Source of the DNA: Bacteroidota bacterium
GTDB lineage: Bacteria; Bacteroidota; Bacteroidia; Bacteroidales; Paludibacteraceae
Assembly (NCBI GenBank): GCA_023459355.1
Contig: JAEWUM010000037.1
Span: 1-12,035 of the forward strand
Direction: 5' to 3'
DNA length: 12,035 nt
Shown piece by piece: positions 6,278 through 12,035 of this stretch. Every line of letters begins with the position of its first letter. The stretch's first letter is position 1. The notes beneath the pieces are model-generated. The model made no database searches, was not told the origin of the DNA, and was given only the letters and a program-made list of their open reading frames with translations. Made by a program: the position numbers and the translations under genes.

Positions 6278-6300
6278 GAAATATTCGAAATATTCGAAAC
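6278..6300 (-). promoter_or_regulatory. Tandem 9-bp repeat, putative operator of the HTH gene
   Basis: GAAATATTC occurs twice in tandem (6278-6286 and 6287-6295), followed by GAAAC. This creates two TTCGAA palindromes centred nine bases apart (6284-6289 and 6293-6298). It covers the expected -33 region of the promoter at 6258-6265. Binding by the encoded HTH protein is an inference from position and symmetry. Confidence 0.45.
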
Positions 6301-6353
6301 ATTTAACAACTGTAATTTTATCTGCTGCATCTTTCCGCAAAAACTGATTTATC

Positions 6354-8510
6354 TTAATACCCCGGATTTTGAGGCACATTTGGATTCACATCTGTTTCTG
6401 ATTGCGGAATTGGCAACAGGAGTTGGTATGCCTGTATGTTTAACTCGTTCATCGCCCAATCGTTGCGTTTCAGAAAATCAAAATATGAAAAGCTTCCCTT
6501 TAGCCTGCTTTTCCATGTTGCTTTCAGATCAGCCTCAAAACTTGCATGGGTTGCCGGTTCCTCTCCGTTTTTCAACCGGACCTGGTTTAAATATATGAGT
6601 GCTGTTTCAAGCTGCCCCGTTTTGTGTGCACATTCTGCAGCGGATAAAATTACATCGGCATAGAGAATTAAGGGCAGATAATGACTGTTCTCGATTACAG
6701 TGCTAAAGTGTTGAAGCGGGAGTGTGTTGGTGTTGATTGCATACAATATCTCTGTTGAGGCTGTGCCGACCGCATCTTGCCGGTTGTTGCTCAATGCATA
6801 ACGACCTCCTGAAATAACGGCCTGCAAATGACTTAGCGCTTCCTGATAGTTGCCTTCCTGCATCGATGTTTTTGCTAATAACGTCCGGATGACGTCGGTC
6901 GAAACCTGAAAGTACGAATTGGTTTTGCCGGCAGGGGAGGTTGTGAGGCATTCCTGTAAACCGTTTTTCAGTATGCTGTATATCTCCGCTTTACTTTGCC
7001 GCCCTGGCGGATTTGTCGGGTCTGGTCTGCTGGTTGTTAGATAAGGAACATCGCCCCATAAACTAATCAGATGACCACAGAGCAGGGTTCTCAGGGCTAA
7101 AGTATATTTGAAATTGTGCCTGCCTGTATTTTCTTCCAACAGGTTCAGATAGACGATCCCACTATAAAGGGCACTCCATGTGTCTTTTACAAGCTGATTA
7201 GTGGGAGTGATATTGTGTAAAGTGAATTGTTCCCATGCAAAATTATTGGTTGTAAAACAGTTGGAGTATAAGGCTTCGAGGGTATGTGAGAAATCAAATG
7301 CTTTTGTTATCTGCCCCATAATGGCCCTGATGTACAAGTTATTTGAAAACTCATTCGAGAAATCACCATCCTGCAGGATTACTAAATCAGCTGTGGTTTT
7401 TTTGTCGAATGATACAACACGTATGGTTGCCGGACGCTGGAATGGTCCGGTAGCCGGCCGGATGTTGACTGAGAGCTCATCTCCCTGTATCAGTGTATCG
7501 GTTACAATTACTTTGTCGCTGAAAATAGATTCCGGCTCGATGTAGCCGTTACCTGGTTTGTTTGTATGCAGAGTGAATGGGATGTTGGCATTAATAGCAA
7601 CCTTAAAGCTCCCGCCATCTTTCCCTACACGCAGGGTGTCGATTCCAAAGTTTAATTGTCTTTCCGTATCCGGATTCTCCCATTCATTTCCGGCTATGCC
7701 ATCTCCATCCCAATCGATAAAATAGTTTAAGTCTGGCACTTCGATGGTCTTGCCTAAATCCTGATAGCGGTTTTTGATGTTGGCTGCAATTTGTTCTACA
7801 GGAAGATTCAGACTCTCTTCCCGGAAGTAATATTGTATAGAATCCGATAAAGTTCCCGAGTCGGTGAAATCGTTTTTTACAATTGAAATAAATTCCGTAA
7901 AATAGGCCTCGGTCAGATTGGACAATAATATAGATGATATCATGATTAGTGCGCCGGCATGCTGATCTCCCGAAGATATGGAGAAGTCTTCAAAATCCAG
8001 ATCCTTATACTCTTGCAGACCGAAACAGGATAGCAGTTCCTCTCTGGTTTGTGCTGTTGCCTCTTCATAATTCTTTCCTTCTTTCATCAATTTGATAATC
8101 CGGTCTTTGCTCAGGTGGGTAAGGATGTTTACATTGATGTTGCTGCGTTTGCCGGAGATATCGACAATCGACTCTAACCGGATCTGACTGTTTGATAAAT
8201 TGCCTGTAATTTCGTTGAAGAAATACCCGTCGCAGGCTATATTAACGTAAGGTGACACGAATTCAGCTGCCGATTCCAGCACAAAGTCGCCTTCGTTGCT
8301 CTTTATTTCCGTTTGGAATAATTTCCCCGTAGGTTTCAGTTCTTTAGTTAGTTCGTGGATGGTTACCGTAGCGCCCTGCGTAAACGGACCTTTCTCTGCT
8401 TTCCCTGCCAGACTGCTGATTTTTATTGGTTTGTCGCCCGTTAAATCCTTTTCGACGCAGGCGGATAGGATTGCTAACAGCAGAAGAAATGTGATTTCGC
8501 GTATTTTCAT
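6354..8510 (-). CDS. SusD/RagB-like outer-membrane lipoprotein with extra N-terminal domains
   Basis: A 718-residue lipoprotein. The signal MKIREITFLLLLAILSAC has a lipobox ending at C18. Residues about 33-165 form a carboxypeptidase-regulatory-like start (AGKAEKGPFTQGATVTIHEL) and a conserved region, SPYVNIACDGYFFNE, through NINVNILTHLSKDRI. A calcium-binding-like loop, DWDGDGIAGNEWE, is at 266-277. Residues about 286-383 look like a BACON-type Ig-like domain (FGIDTLRVGKDGGSF to LVILQDGD). The last ~330 residues resemble SusD: ALRTLLCGHLISLWGDVPY in the helical core and the hallmark C-terminus LLLPIPQSETDVNPNVPQNPGY (shown as landmark in two parts: LLLPIPQSETDVNP, NVPQNPGY). SusD proteins are normally ~500-600 residues and paired with a SusC porin; no SusC gene is present. 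The ligand is unknown. The gene is one transcription unit, with an upstream promoter box at 8603-8610. Confidence 0.8.
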   Translation of the reverse strand: MKIREITFLLLLAILSACVEKDLTGDKPIKISSLAGKAEKGPFTQGATVTIHELTKELKPTGKLFQTEIKSNEGDFVLESAAEFVSPYVNIACDGYFFNEITGNLSNSQIRLESIVDISGKRSNINVNILTHLSKDRIIKLMKEGKNYEEATAQTREELLSCFGLQEYKDLDFEDFSISSGDQHAGALIMISSILLSNLTEAYFTEFISIVKNDFTDSGTLSDSIQYYFREESLNLPVEQIAANIKNRYQDLGKTIEVPDLNYFIDWDGDGIAGNEWENPDTERQLNFGIDTLRVGKDGGSFKVAINANIPFTLHTNKPGNGYIEPESIFSDKVIVTDTLIQGDELSVNIRPATGPFQRPATIRVVSFDKKTTADLVILQDGDFSNEFSNNLYIRAIMGQITKAFDFSHTLEALYSNCFTTNNFAWEQFTLHNITPTNQLVKDTWSALYSGIVYLNLLEENTGRHNFKYTLALRTLLCGHLISLWGDVPYLTTSRPDPTNPPGRQSKAEIYSILKNGLQECLTTSPAGKTNSYFQVSTDVIRTLLAKTSMQEGNYQEALSHLQAVISGGRYALSNNRQDAVGTASTEILYAINTNTLPLQHFSTVIENSHYLPLILYADVILSAAECAHKTGQLETALIYLNQVRLKNGEEPATHASFEADLKATWKSRLKGSFSYFDFLKRNDWAMNELNIQAYQLLLPIPQSETDVNPNVPQNPGY

Positions 8511-8602
8511 GTTTGTGTGATTTGGTTGAATTAATCATGCAATCAGTGTTATTTCCCCGGACTAAAATAAAATTGTGAAGTTTGGTTGGTATATAATGAA
8601 GA

Positions 8603-8610
8603 CAAAGATA
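8603..8610 (-). promoter_or_regulatory. Candidate -7 box of the SusD-like gene
   Basis: On the minus strand this is TATCTTTG, an exact match to TAnnTTTG. It lies 92 bp upstream of the ATG at 8510, and only 15 bp from the end of the mobile element at 8626. The -33 region would therefore fall inside the element's left arm, where only a GTTG at non-standard spacing (15 bases) is seen. The insertion may have changed this promoter. Confidence 0.45.
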
Positions 8611-8625
8611 TAAAAAACTTTTGAT

Positions 8626-8799
8626 CAACCCACCCCTCCCCAAACCTTATTTCTTAACCTTATTTTCTAGCTAAACAACCTTAGTAGCTGATATTCAACC
8701 CTACCTCCCCAAACCTTATTTCTTAACCTTATTTTCTAACTAAACAACCTTAGTAGCTCAAGATTAACCTTTCTTACCTAAACCTTATTACCTTATTTT
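8626..8799 (+). repeat. Left arm: 70-bp tandem units
   Basis: Unit 1 is 8626-8695 and unit 2 is 8696-8765. Each begins CAACCC, then CCCCAAACCTTATTTC, TTAACCTTATTTTC, and ACAACCTTAGTAGCT, and ends in ATT. A diverged third part (8766-8799) ends in CCTTATTTT. The heptamer AACCTTA occurs three times per full unit. The inner end supplies the last lysine codon and stop codon of the transposase gene. Confidence 0.85.
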
Positions 8800-9239
8800 G
8801 AATTCACATCAATTGTTTGTTGATAAAATTTAATAAACACCTCACGTTCATCTTGATAACTGTATTTTTGGTGATGTCTTTTTTGATTCAAAATGTATTT
8901 ACATACCTTATCAACATCCCCTTTTGAAACCGAAAATGCCGCACATGAATTTTGCCAAAGAAACATACCTACACATAATTTATTGTCGTTAATAAAGCGT
9001 TCAGAACTATCGGCAATAATTTTAGCCAAATTTTCTTCATCTAAATTTGGAGCTCGGGAGACAAGTAAATGAACGTGCTCTGGATTAGCATAAATTGCAT
9101 AAAGTTTGCATCGATTGTTGTTCACAATGCCGGTAATGTACTTTTCGATTCTTAACCTGAATTTTTCCAAGATATTTGGTTGACGATTAAGAGTCGTGAA
9201 TACAAAATGGGTGTACAGATTGTTGTATTCAATTTTCAT
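8793..9239 (-). CDS. IS200/IS605-type Y1 (HUH) transposase
   Basis: A 148-residue single-domain transposase. The HUH motif is EHVHLLV, with H55 and H57, and the presumed catalytic tyrosine is Y115 in CKYILNQKRHH. THFVF near residues 10-14 and the WQNSCAAFSVSKGDVDKV segment are typical of the Y1_Tnp family (Pfam PF01797). All catalytic residues are present, so it may be active. Such enzymes cut and join single-stranded DNA by a 5'-phosphotyrosine link. The length matches TnpA and REP-associated transposases (RAYTs). The gene has its own candidate promoter box (9262-9269). The stop codon and last lysine codon lie within the left arm, so gene and arm are physically fused. No TnpB/IscB-like partner is present. 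Whether it belongs to TnpA proper or to RAYTs is not decided by the sequence alone. Confidence 0.9.
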   Translation of the reverse strand: MKIEYNNLYTHFVFTTLNRQPNILEKFRLRIEKYITGIVNNNRCKLYAIYANPEHVHLLVSRAPNLDEENLAKIIADSSERFINDNKLCVGMFLWQNSCAAFSVSKGDVDKVCKYILNQKRHHQKYSYQDEREVFIKFYQQTIDVNSK

Positions 9240-9261
9240 AGTTATAATTTTTTATTCACTG

Positions 9262-9269
9262 CAAAATTA
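9262..9269 (-). promoter_or_regulatory. Candidate -7 box of the transposase gene
   Basis: On the minus strand this is TAATTTTG, matching TAnnTTTG, 23 bases upstream of the ATG at 9239 and inside the non-repeated core of the element. No standard -33 box is seen; the adjoining sequence is T-rich and runs into the right arm. Confidence 0.4.
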
Positions 9270-9280
9270 ATGAAAAAATA

Positions 9281-9454
9281 AAAATAAGGTAATAAGGTTT
9301 AGGTAAGAAAGGTTAATCTTGAGCTACTAAGGTTGTTTAGTTAGAAAATAAGGTTAAGAAATAAGGTTTTGGGGAGGTAGGGTTGAATATCAGCTACTAA
9401 GGTTGTTTAGTTAGAAAATAAGGTTGAGAAATAAGGTTTGGGGAGGTGGGGTTG
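9281..9454 (-). repeat. Right arm: inverted copy of the 70-bp tandem units
   Basis: This is the reverse complement of 8626-8799, with the same two units and the same shorter inner part. It begins AAAATAAGG at its inner end and ends GGGGTTG, five bases before the gtrA stop codon (9459-9461). RNA reading through from gtrA toward the transposase would contain both arms and could fold into a duplex of more than 170 bp. Confidence 0.85.
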
Positions 9455-9458
9455 AAAA

Positions 9459-9944
9459 TTATTTAAATGTAAATTTCTTTTGCGAAATATAGCTAACCCC
9501 GGTAGCCACTATCGTGATGGTCATTTTGGAAGGAGTCGGGAACCAGCCGAATACGTCAACGAGTAATTTCAAGCCGATGTAATTGATGACCAGATTGGCA
9601 ACTACTACGATGCCATAGCGGAAGAGTTGTACTTTGCCCCGGAGGTCGGAGTTATTGAACGTGACGTATTTCTGTAACAGGAAACCCGACATGAAGCTGA
9701 TGGGGAAAGAGAATGCCAGCGCCGCGATGTGCGAACTCAATGTGACAAAGCCCAACGGCAACATCTGCTGACGCAGGATGAAGTGGAAAATGCAAAAATA
9801 AAGGAACCAATCGAACACTAAGTTAGCGACTCCGGTAGCACCGTAACGGAAAAACTCGACTGACATGTATTTGCGGAAAGGCGGATAAAAGTAATCGACC
9901 ATTCGACGTATTCCGATACCGGTGGATGTAAGAAATTTACGCAT
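9459..9944 (-). CDS. GtrA-family membrane protein
   Basis: A 161-residue inner-membrane protein with four predicted membrane segments at about residues 33-56, 66-92, 106-130 and 140-156. GtrA family members (PF04138) help move lipid-linked sugars, such as bactoprenol-phosphate glucose, across the membrane, and are used in O-antigen, arabinogalactan or teichoic acid glycosylation; the substrate here is unknown. The two halves share an internal repeat: FRYGATGVANLV (32-43) against FRYGIVVVANLV (108-119), and QKYVTF (91-96) against QKKFTF (155-160). The start ATG at 9942-9944 has a good promoter on the minus strand. The mobile element ends five bases after the stop codon. A link to the UDP-FucNAc operon is possible but not shown. 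Confidence 0.88.
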   Translation of the reverse strand: MRKFLTSTGIGIRRMVDYFYPPFRKYMSVEFFRYGATGVANLVFDWFLYFCIFHFILRQQMLPLGFVTLSSHIAALAFSFPISFMSGFLLQKYVTFNNSDLRGKVQLFRYGIVVVANLVINYIGLKLLVDVFGWFPTPSKMTITIVATGVSYISQKKFTFK

Positions 9945-9948
9945 TTAG

Positions 9949-9979
9949 TTGGTACTTGTAACAAATTTGTTTACTTTTG
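9949..9979 (+). promoter_or_regulatory. Probable promoter of rsmA
   Basis: TTG at 9949-9951 lies 20 bases from TACTTTTG at 9972-9979, a match to the Bacteroidota TAnnTTTG box. Transcription would start near 9985, giving a leader of about 76 bases before the ATG at 10061. It faces the minus-strand promoter at 10000-10032, so the two promoters overlap. Confidence 0.55.
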
Positions 9980-9983
9980 TGCG

Positions 9984-9998
9984 GCGTTATAATAACGC
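9984..9998. promoter_or_regulatory. Palindrome between two facing promoters
   Basis: GCGTTAT-A-ATAACGC is a perfect 7-1-7 palindrome. GTGC (9979-9982) and GCAC (9997-10000) extend it in an alternative pairing. It covers the predicted start points of both rsmA and gtrA transcripts, so it could be an operator acting on both, or a hairpin at each 5' end. Confidence 0.45.
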
Positions 9999-9999
9999 A

Positions 10000-10032
10000 C
10001 AAAGATACGATTAATTATTCACTATTACCAAA
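10000..10032 (-). promoter_or_regulatory. Probable promoter of gtrA
   Basis: On the minus strand TTTG (10029-10032) lies 21 bases from TATCTTTG (10000-10007), matching both Bacteroidota boxes. The start would be near 9994, about 50 bases before the gtrA ATG at 9944. It fires toward the rsmA promoter at 9949-9979. Confidence 0.6.
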
Positions 10033-10060
10033 TCCGATATGCCCGACGACTATCATCAGC

Positions 10061-10840
10061 ATGACACAAGTAAGAGCAAAGAAATACTTGGGACAGCACT
10101 TCCTGAAGGATTTGGAAGTAGCTCGCCGCATTGCTGAGAGCCTGGAGCTTTCGGGACCGGCTACCGTACTCGAAATCGGACCGGGTACCGGTGTTCTTAC
10201 CCAATTCCTGTTACAAAATCCAAACATTGATCTGACTGCCGTTGAGGTGGATTGGGAATCAGTTGCTTATCTGCATACGCATTTCCCCCAACTGAAGGTT
10301 ATCGAAGCGGATTTCCTGAAAATGGATTTGAAATCATTATTCCCGGATAAATTGTACCTCATCGGGAATTTACCTTATAATATCTCCAGCCAGATATTCT
10401 TTAAGATGCTGGAAAACCGCGACCGCATTCCTCAATTGGTTTGTATGATTCAGAAGGAAGTGGCGGAACGCATGGCTGCTGTGCATGGCAATAAGACCTA
10501 TGGTATCTTGTCGGTACTCATGCAGGCTTTTTACTCGATCGACTATCTTTTCACCGTTCATGAGCACGTGTTTGACCCTCCGCCTAAGGTCAAATCGGCT
10601 GTTATTCGCCTTACCCGCAATGAAGTGAATGAGCTCGGATGTAACGAGCAGCTCTTCAAAACGGTGGTGAAAACAGCCTTCAACCAGCGCCGCAAGACGA
10701 TGCGCAACTCGCTCAAACCCCTCGTGGAGAAAGATAACCCGATGTATGCAGATCCTCTTTTTGACAAAAGACCGGAACAATTAGATGTGGCTGCTTTCAT
10801 CGACCTGACCAACCGAGTGGAGCGCGCGATGAGAACTTAA
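10061..10840 (+). CDS. rsmA: 16S rRNA (adenine1518-N6/adenine1519-N6)-dimethyltransferase
   Basis: A 259-residue cytoplasmic enzyme that dimethylates the two adjacent adenines in the 3' hairpin (helix 45) of 16S rRNA during late 30S assembly, using S-adenosylmethionine. The sequence shows AKKYLGQHFL at the start, the SAM motif LEIGPGTG (37-44), VEVD, EADFL with D84, and the catalytic NLPYNIS (103-109). The C-terminal basic region includes KTAFNQRRKTMRNSL. The ATG at 10061 gives the usual MTQVRAKKYLGQ; the frame is open from 9977 but that part includes the promoter and start site, so it is not translated. Loss of this enzyme is known to give kasugamycin resistance. It is oriented with corA, 92 bp upstream of it. 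Confidence 0.97.
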   Translation: MTQVRAKKYLGQHFLKDLEVARRIAESLELSGPATVLEIGPGTGVLTQFLLQNPNIDLTAVEVDWESVAYLHTHFPQLKVIEADFLKMDLKSLFPDKLYLIGNLPYNISSQIFFKMLENRDRIPQLVCMIQKEVAERMAAVHGNKTYGILSVLMQAFYSIDYLFTVHEHVFDPPPKVKSAVIRLTRNEVNELGCNEQLFKTVVKTAFNQRRKTMRNSLKPLVEKDNPMYADPLFDKRPEQLDVAAFIDLTNRVERAMRT

Positions 10841-10920
10841 CAAGAAATTCCAAACGTGCGGAAGATTTTTCTGCAAGCCGTACCGGAACCGCGACGGGGA
10901 AGGGCAGGTTAAAAAAAGAA

Positions 10921-10925
10921 AGGAG
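10921..10925 (+). promoter_or_regulatory. Shine-Dalgarno sequence of corA
   Basis: AGGAG lies seven bases before the ATG at 10933, preceded by an A-rich stretch. It is the only strong ribosome binding site seen in the window and fixes the corA start. Confidence 0.8.
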
Positions 10926-10932
10926 TGTAATC

Positions 10933-11880
10933 ATGGCAGAACTCAGGCTATTTTACCAGGAAGATGGTAAACTCAAAATATCAAAGTCAATCGATATCCT
11001 GAAAAAAGTAAATCTGAAAGATATGATCTGGATCGACCTGATCGATGTTTCGGATGCGGTTGAAACGGAACTGGAACAGTTTCTTAAAATATATATTCAG
11101 GAAGATGAAGAAATAGAAGAAATCGAGATGAGTTCGCGGTATATACAGACCGAGGACAGCATCGTAGCCAACTCTAACTTCCTGCAGGATAATTTCCAGA
11201 TGCAACCGGTTTCGTTTATTCTGAAAAACGGGATTCTGGTTTCGGTGCGCGACACCGAATTGAAGTCGTTCAACGACACCGTGAAAAAGATTTACGCGGA
11301 TTCAAAAAATTTTACAACAGGCTATCACGTGCTGGTGGCACTGCTCGAAACCCGTGTGGAATACGACGCGGATATGATCGAGTATATCACCGACCAGATT
11401 ACCAATTTAAGTAAGACACTGAATACGGAAGATGATCTGAGCCAGGATATCCTGATGAGCATCAAGGACCATCAGGAAAAGGTAATGATCATCCGGCAGA
11501 ATATTATTGATAAGCAACGGGTGGTGTCGAATATGTTGAAGTCCAATCTGTTCCCGCAGGATTTACTACCCCGGCTGACCATGGTTATCAAGGATATCAA
11601 CTCTTTGTTCGAATACACCCGCTTCGGTTTCGACCGGCTCGATTATCTTCAGGATACTTTCCTCGGTTTGGTTAACATCCAGCAGAACAAGATTATCAAG
11701 ATATTTACCGTGGTGTCGGTTATTTTCATGCCCCCGACCCTCATCGCCAGCATGTACGGGATGAACTTTAAGTTTATGCCCGAACTAAGCTGGAAATTTG
11801 GCTATCCCTTCTCTATTTTCCTGATGGTAACCTTCGCCCTGGGGGTGTTGCTGTATTTTAAACGGAAAAAATGGTTGTGA
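10933..11880 (+). CDS. corA: CorA-family magnesium/divalent cation transporter
   Basis: A 315-residue inner-membrane transporter for Mg2+ (possibly Co2+ or Ni2+), working as a pentamer. Residues 1 to about 250 form the cytoplasmic regulatory domain and the long helix leading to the pore. Two membrane helices follow: one at about 254-274 (KIFTVVSVIFMPPTLIASM), then the signature YGMN at 275-278, and a second at about 292-307 before the basic tail KRKKWL. The GMN motif is intact. The acidic stretch EDEEIEEIE near residues 57-65 is a plausible metal-sensing region (inference). The family length of ~310-350 fits. The Shine-Dalgarno AGGAG marks the start. It may be read with rsmA or have its own promoter, which was not recognised in the 92-bp gap. 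Confidence 0.93.
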   Translation: MAELRLFYQEDGKLKISKSIDILKKVNLKDMIWIDLIDVSDAVETELEQFLKIYIQEDEEIEEIEMSSRYIQTEDSIVANSNFLQDNFQMQPVSFILKNGILVSVRDTELKSFNDTVKKIYADSKNFTTGYHVLVALLETRVEYDADMIEYITDQITNLSKTLNTEDDLSQDILMSIKDHQEKVMIIRQNIIDKQRVVSNMLKSNLFPQDLLPRLTMVIKDINSLFEYTRFGFDRLDYLQDTFLGLVNIQQNKIIKIFTVVSVIFMPPTLIASMYGMNFKFMPELSWKFGYPFSIFLMVTFALGVLLYFKRKKWL

Positions 11881-11930
11881 TACCGAATGCAGAAATGCAA
11901 TTAACAAAAATGTAGAAACGCCCATTGTAT

Positions 11931-11959
11931 GTAGAGACGCCCTAATAGGGCGTCTCTAC
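11931..11959. terminator. Perfect 12-bp stem-loop downstream of corA
   Basis: GTAGAGACGCCC (11931-11942) pairs perfectly with GGGCGTCTCTAC (11948-11959) around TAATA. A partial direct copy, TGTAGAAACGCCC, lies at 11911-11923. There is no U-run after the stem, so termination would be factor-assisted or the palindrome may be a dispersed repeat of another kind. Confidence 0.5.
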
Positions 11960-11960
11960 G

Positions 11961-12035
11961 ACCATGCGACCATGCGACCATGCAACCATACGACCATGCG
12001 ACCATGCGACCATACGGCCATACGACCATGCGACC
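11961..12035. repeat. 8-bp tandem repeat array, continuing past the window
   Basis: Nine copies and part of a tenth of the unit ACCATGCG, with variants ACCATGCA, ACCATACG and GCCATACG. The array starts one base after the stem-loop at 11931-11959 and runs to the window edge, so its full length is unknown. No open frame or gene is seen here. Confidence 0.9.

Larger units (their letters stand above)
8626..9454 (-). mobile_element. 829-bp transposase element with 174-bp composite inverted arms
   Basis: A Y1/HUH transposase gene is flanked by two inverted arms, 8626-8799 and 9281-9454, both 174 bp and about 97% identical by eye. Differences are a few indels in the C-rich outer end, a T/C change, a G/A change and an extra A. 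Each arm holds two tandem 70-bp units plus a shorter third. No clear target duplication is seen at the ends, as expected for HUH transposition. The element lies between the gtrA and SusD-like genes, and all three coding regions run on the minus strand. Confidence 0.8.

Noticed and set aside
6137..6598. Plus-strand open frame over the HTH gene start and SusD-like gene end
   Set aside because: It is antisense to two well-supported genes, and its peptide has repeat-derived residues from the 9-bp operator-like motif; no homology recognised.
8626..8799. CRISPR array
   Set aside because: The 70-bp units are directly adjacent with no unique spacers, an inverted copy exists at 9281-9454, and no cas gene is present.
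9977..10060. 28-residue N-terminal extension of RsmA
   Set aside because: It overlaps the promoter box and the predicted start point, starts with TTG, and has no family resemblance; the ATG at 10061 gives the normal N-terminus.
10841..10932. Possible magnesium riboswitch or leader upstream of corA
   Set aside because: The gap is only 92 bp, with no recognisable conserved leader structure or terminator; only the Shine-Dalgarno is supported.

Overview
The window looks like chromosomal DNA of a member of Bacteroidota, probably order Bacteroidales. The evidence is a SusD-type lipoprotein, an IHF/HU-like protein with a DUF4469-type C-terminus, several upstream matches to the Bacteroidota promoter box TAnnTTTG, a general lack of Shine-Dalgarno sequences, and proteins that resemble Bacteroidales versions. 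No genus can be assigned from this sequence alone.

Layout. 44-328 (-): small GIY-YIG nuclease-like protein. 479-1976 (-): an orphan OmpR-type response regulator followed by a nucleoid-type DNA-binding protein. 2239-5723 (+): a three-gene operon for UDP-N-acetyl-L-fucosamine (CapE/FnlA, CapF/FnlB, CapG/FnlC). 5774-6229 (-): an excisionase-like HTH protein resembling antitoxins of PIN toxins, with no toxin next to it. 6354-8510 (-): a 718-residue SusD-like lipoprotein with extra N-terminal domains. 8626-9454: a small mobile element, in which a Y1/HUH transposase gene sits between two 174-bp near-identical inverted arms, each built of tandem 70-bp units. 9459-9944 (-): GtrA-family membrane protein. 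10061-10840 (+): 16S rRNA dimethyltransferase RsmA/KsgA. 10933-11880 (+): CorA-type metal transporter.

The three sugar-nucleotide genes together cover the known route from UDP-GlcNAc to UDP-L-FucNAc. No glycosyltransferase, flippase or polymerase for using the sugar lies nearby, although GtrA could act on lipid-linked sugars. The other genes are mostly single-gene modules; rsmA and corA are housekeeping genes.

The intergenic DNA is unusually rich in repeats: a REP-like palindrome family (two copies between capE and capF, one at the left edge, a fragment near 2130), a heptamer family that forms a 34-bp hairpin between capF and capG and recurs inside the capG reading frame, a 23-bp repeat near 410-467, an 8-bp tandem array at the right edge, and perfect stem-loops at 344-376 and 11931-11959. 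The most distinctive structure is the transposase element with its long composite inverted arms.
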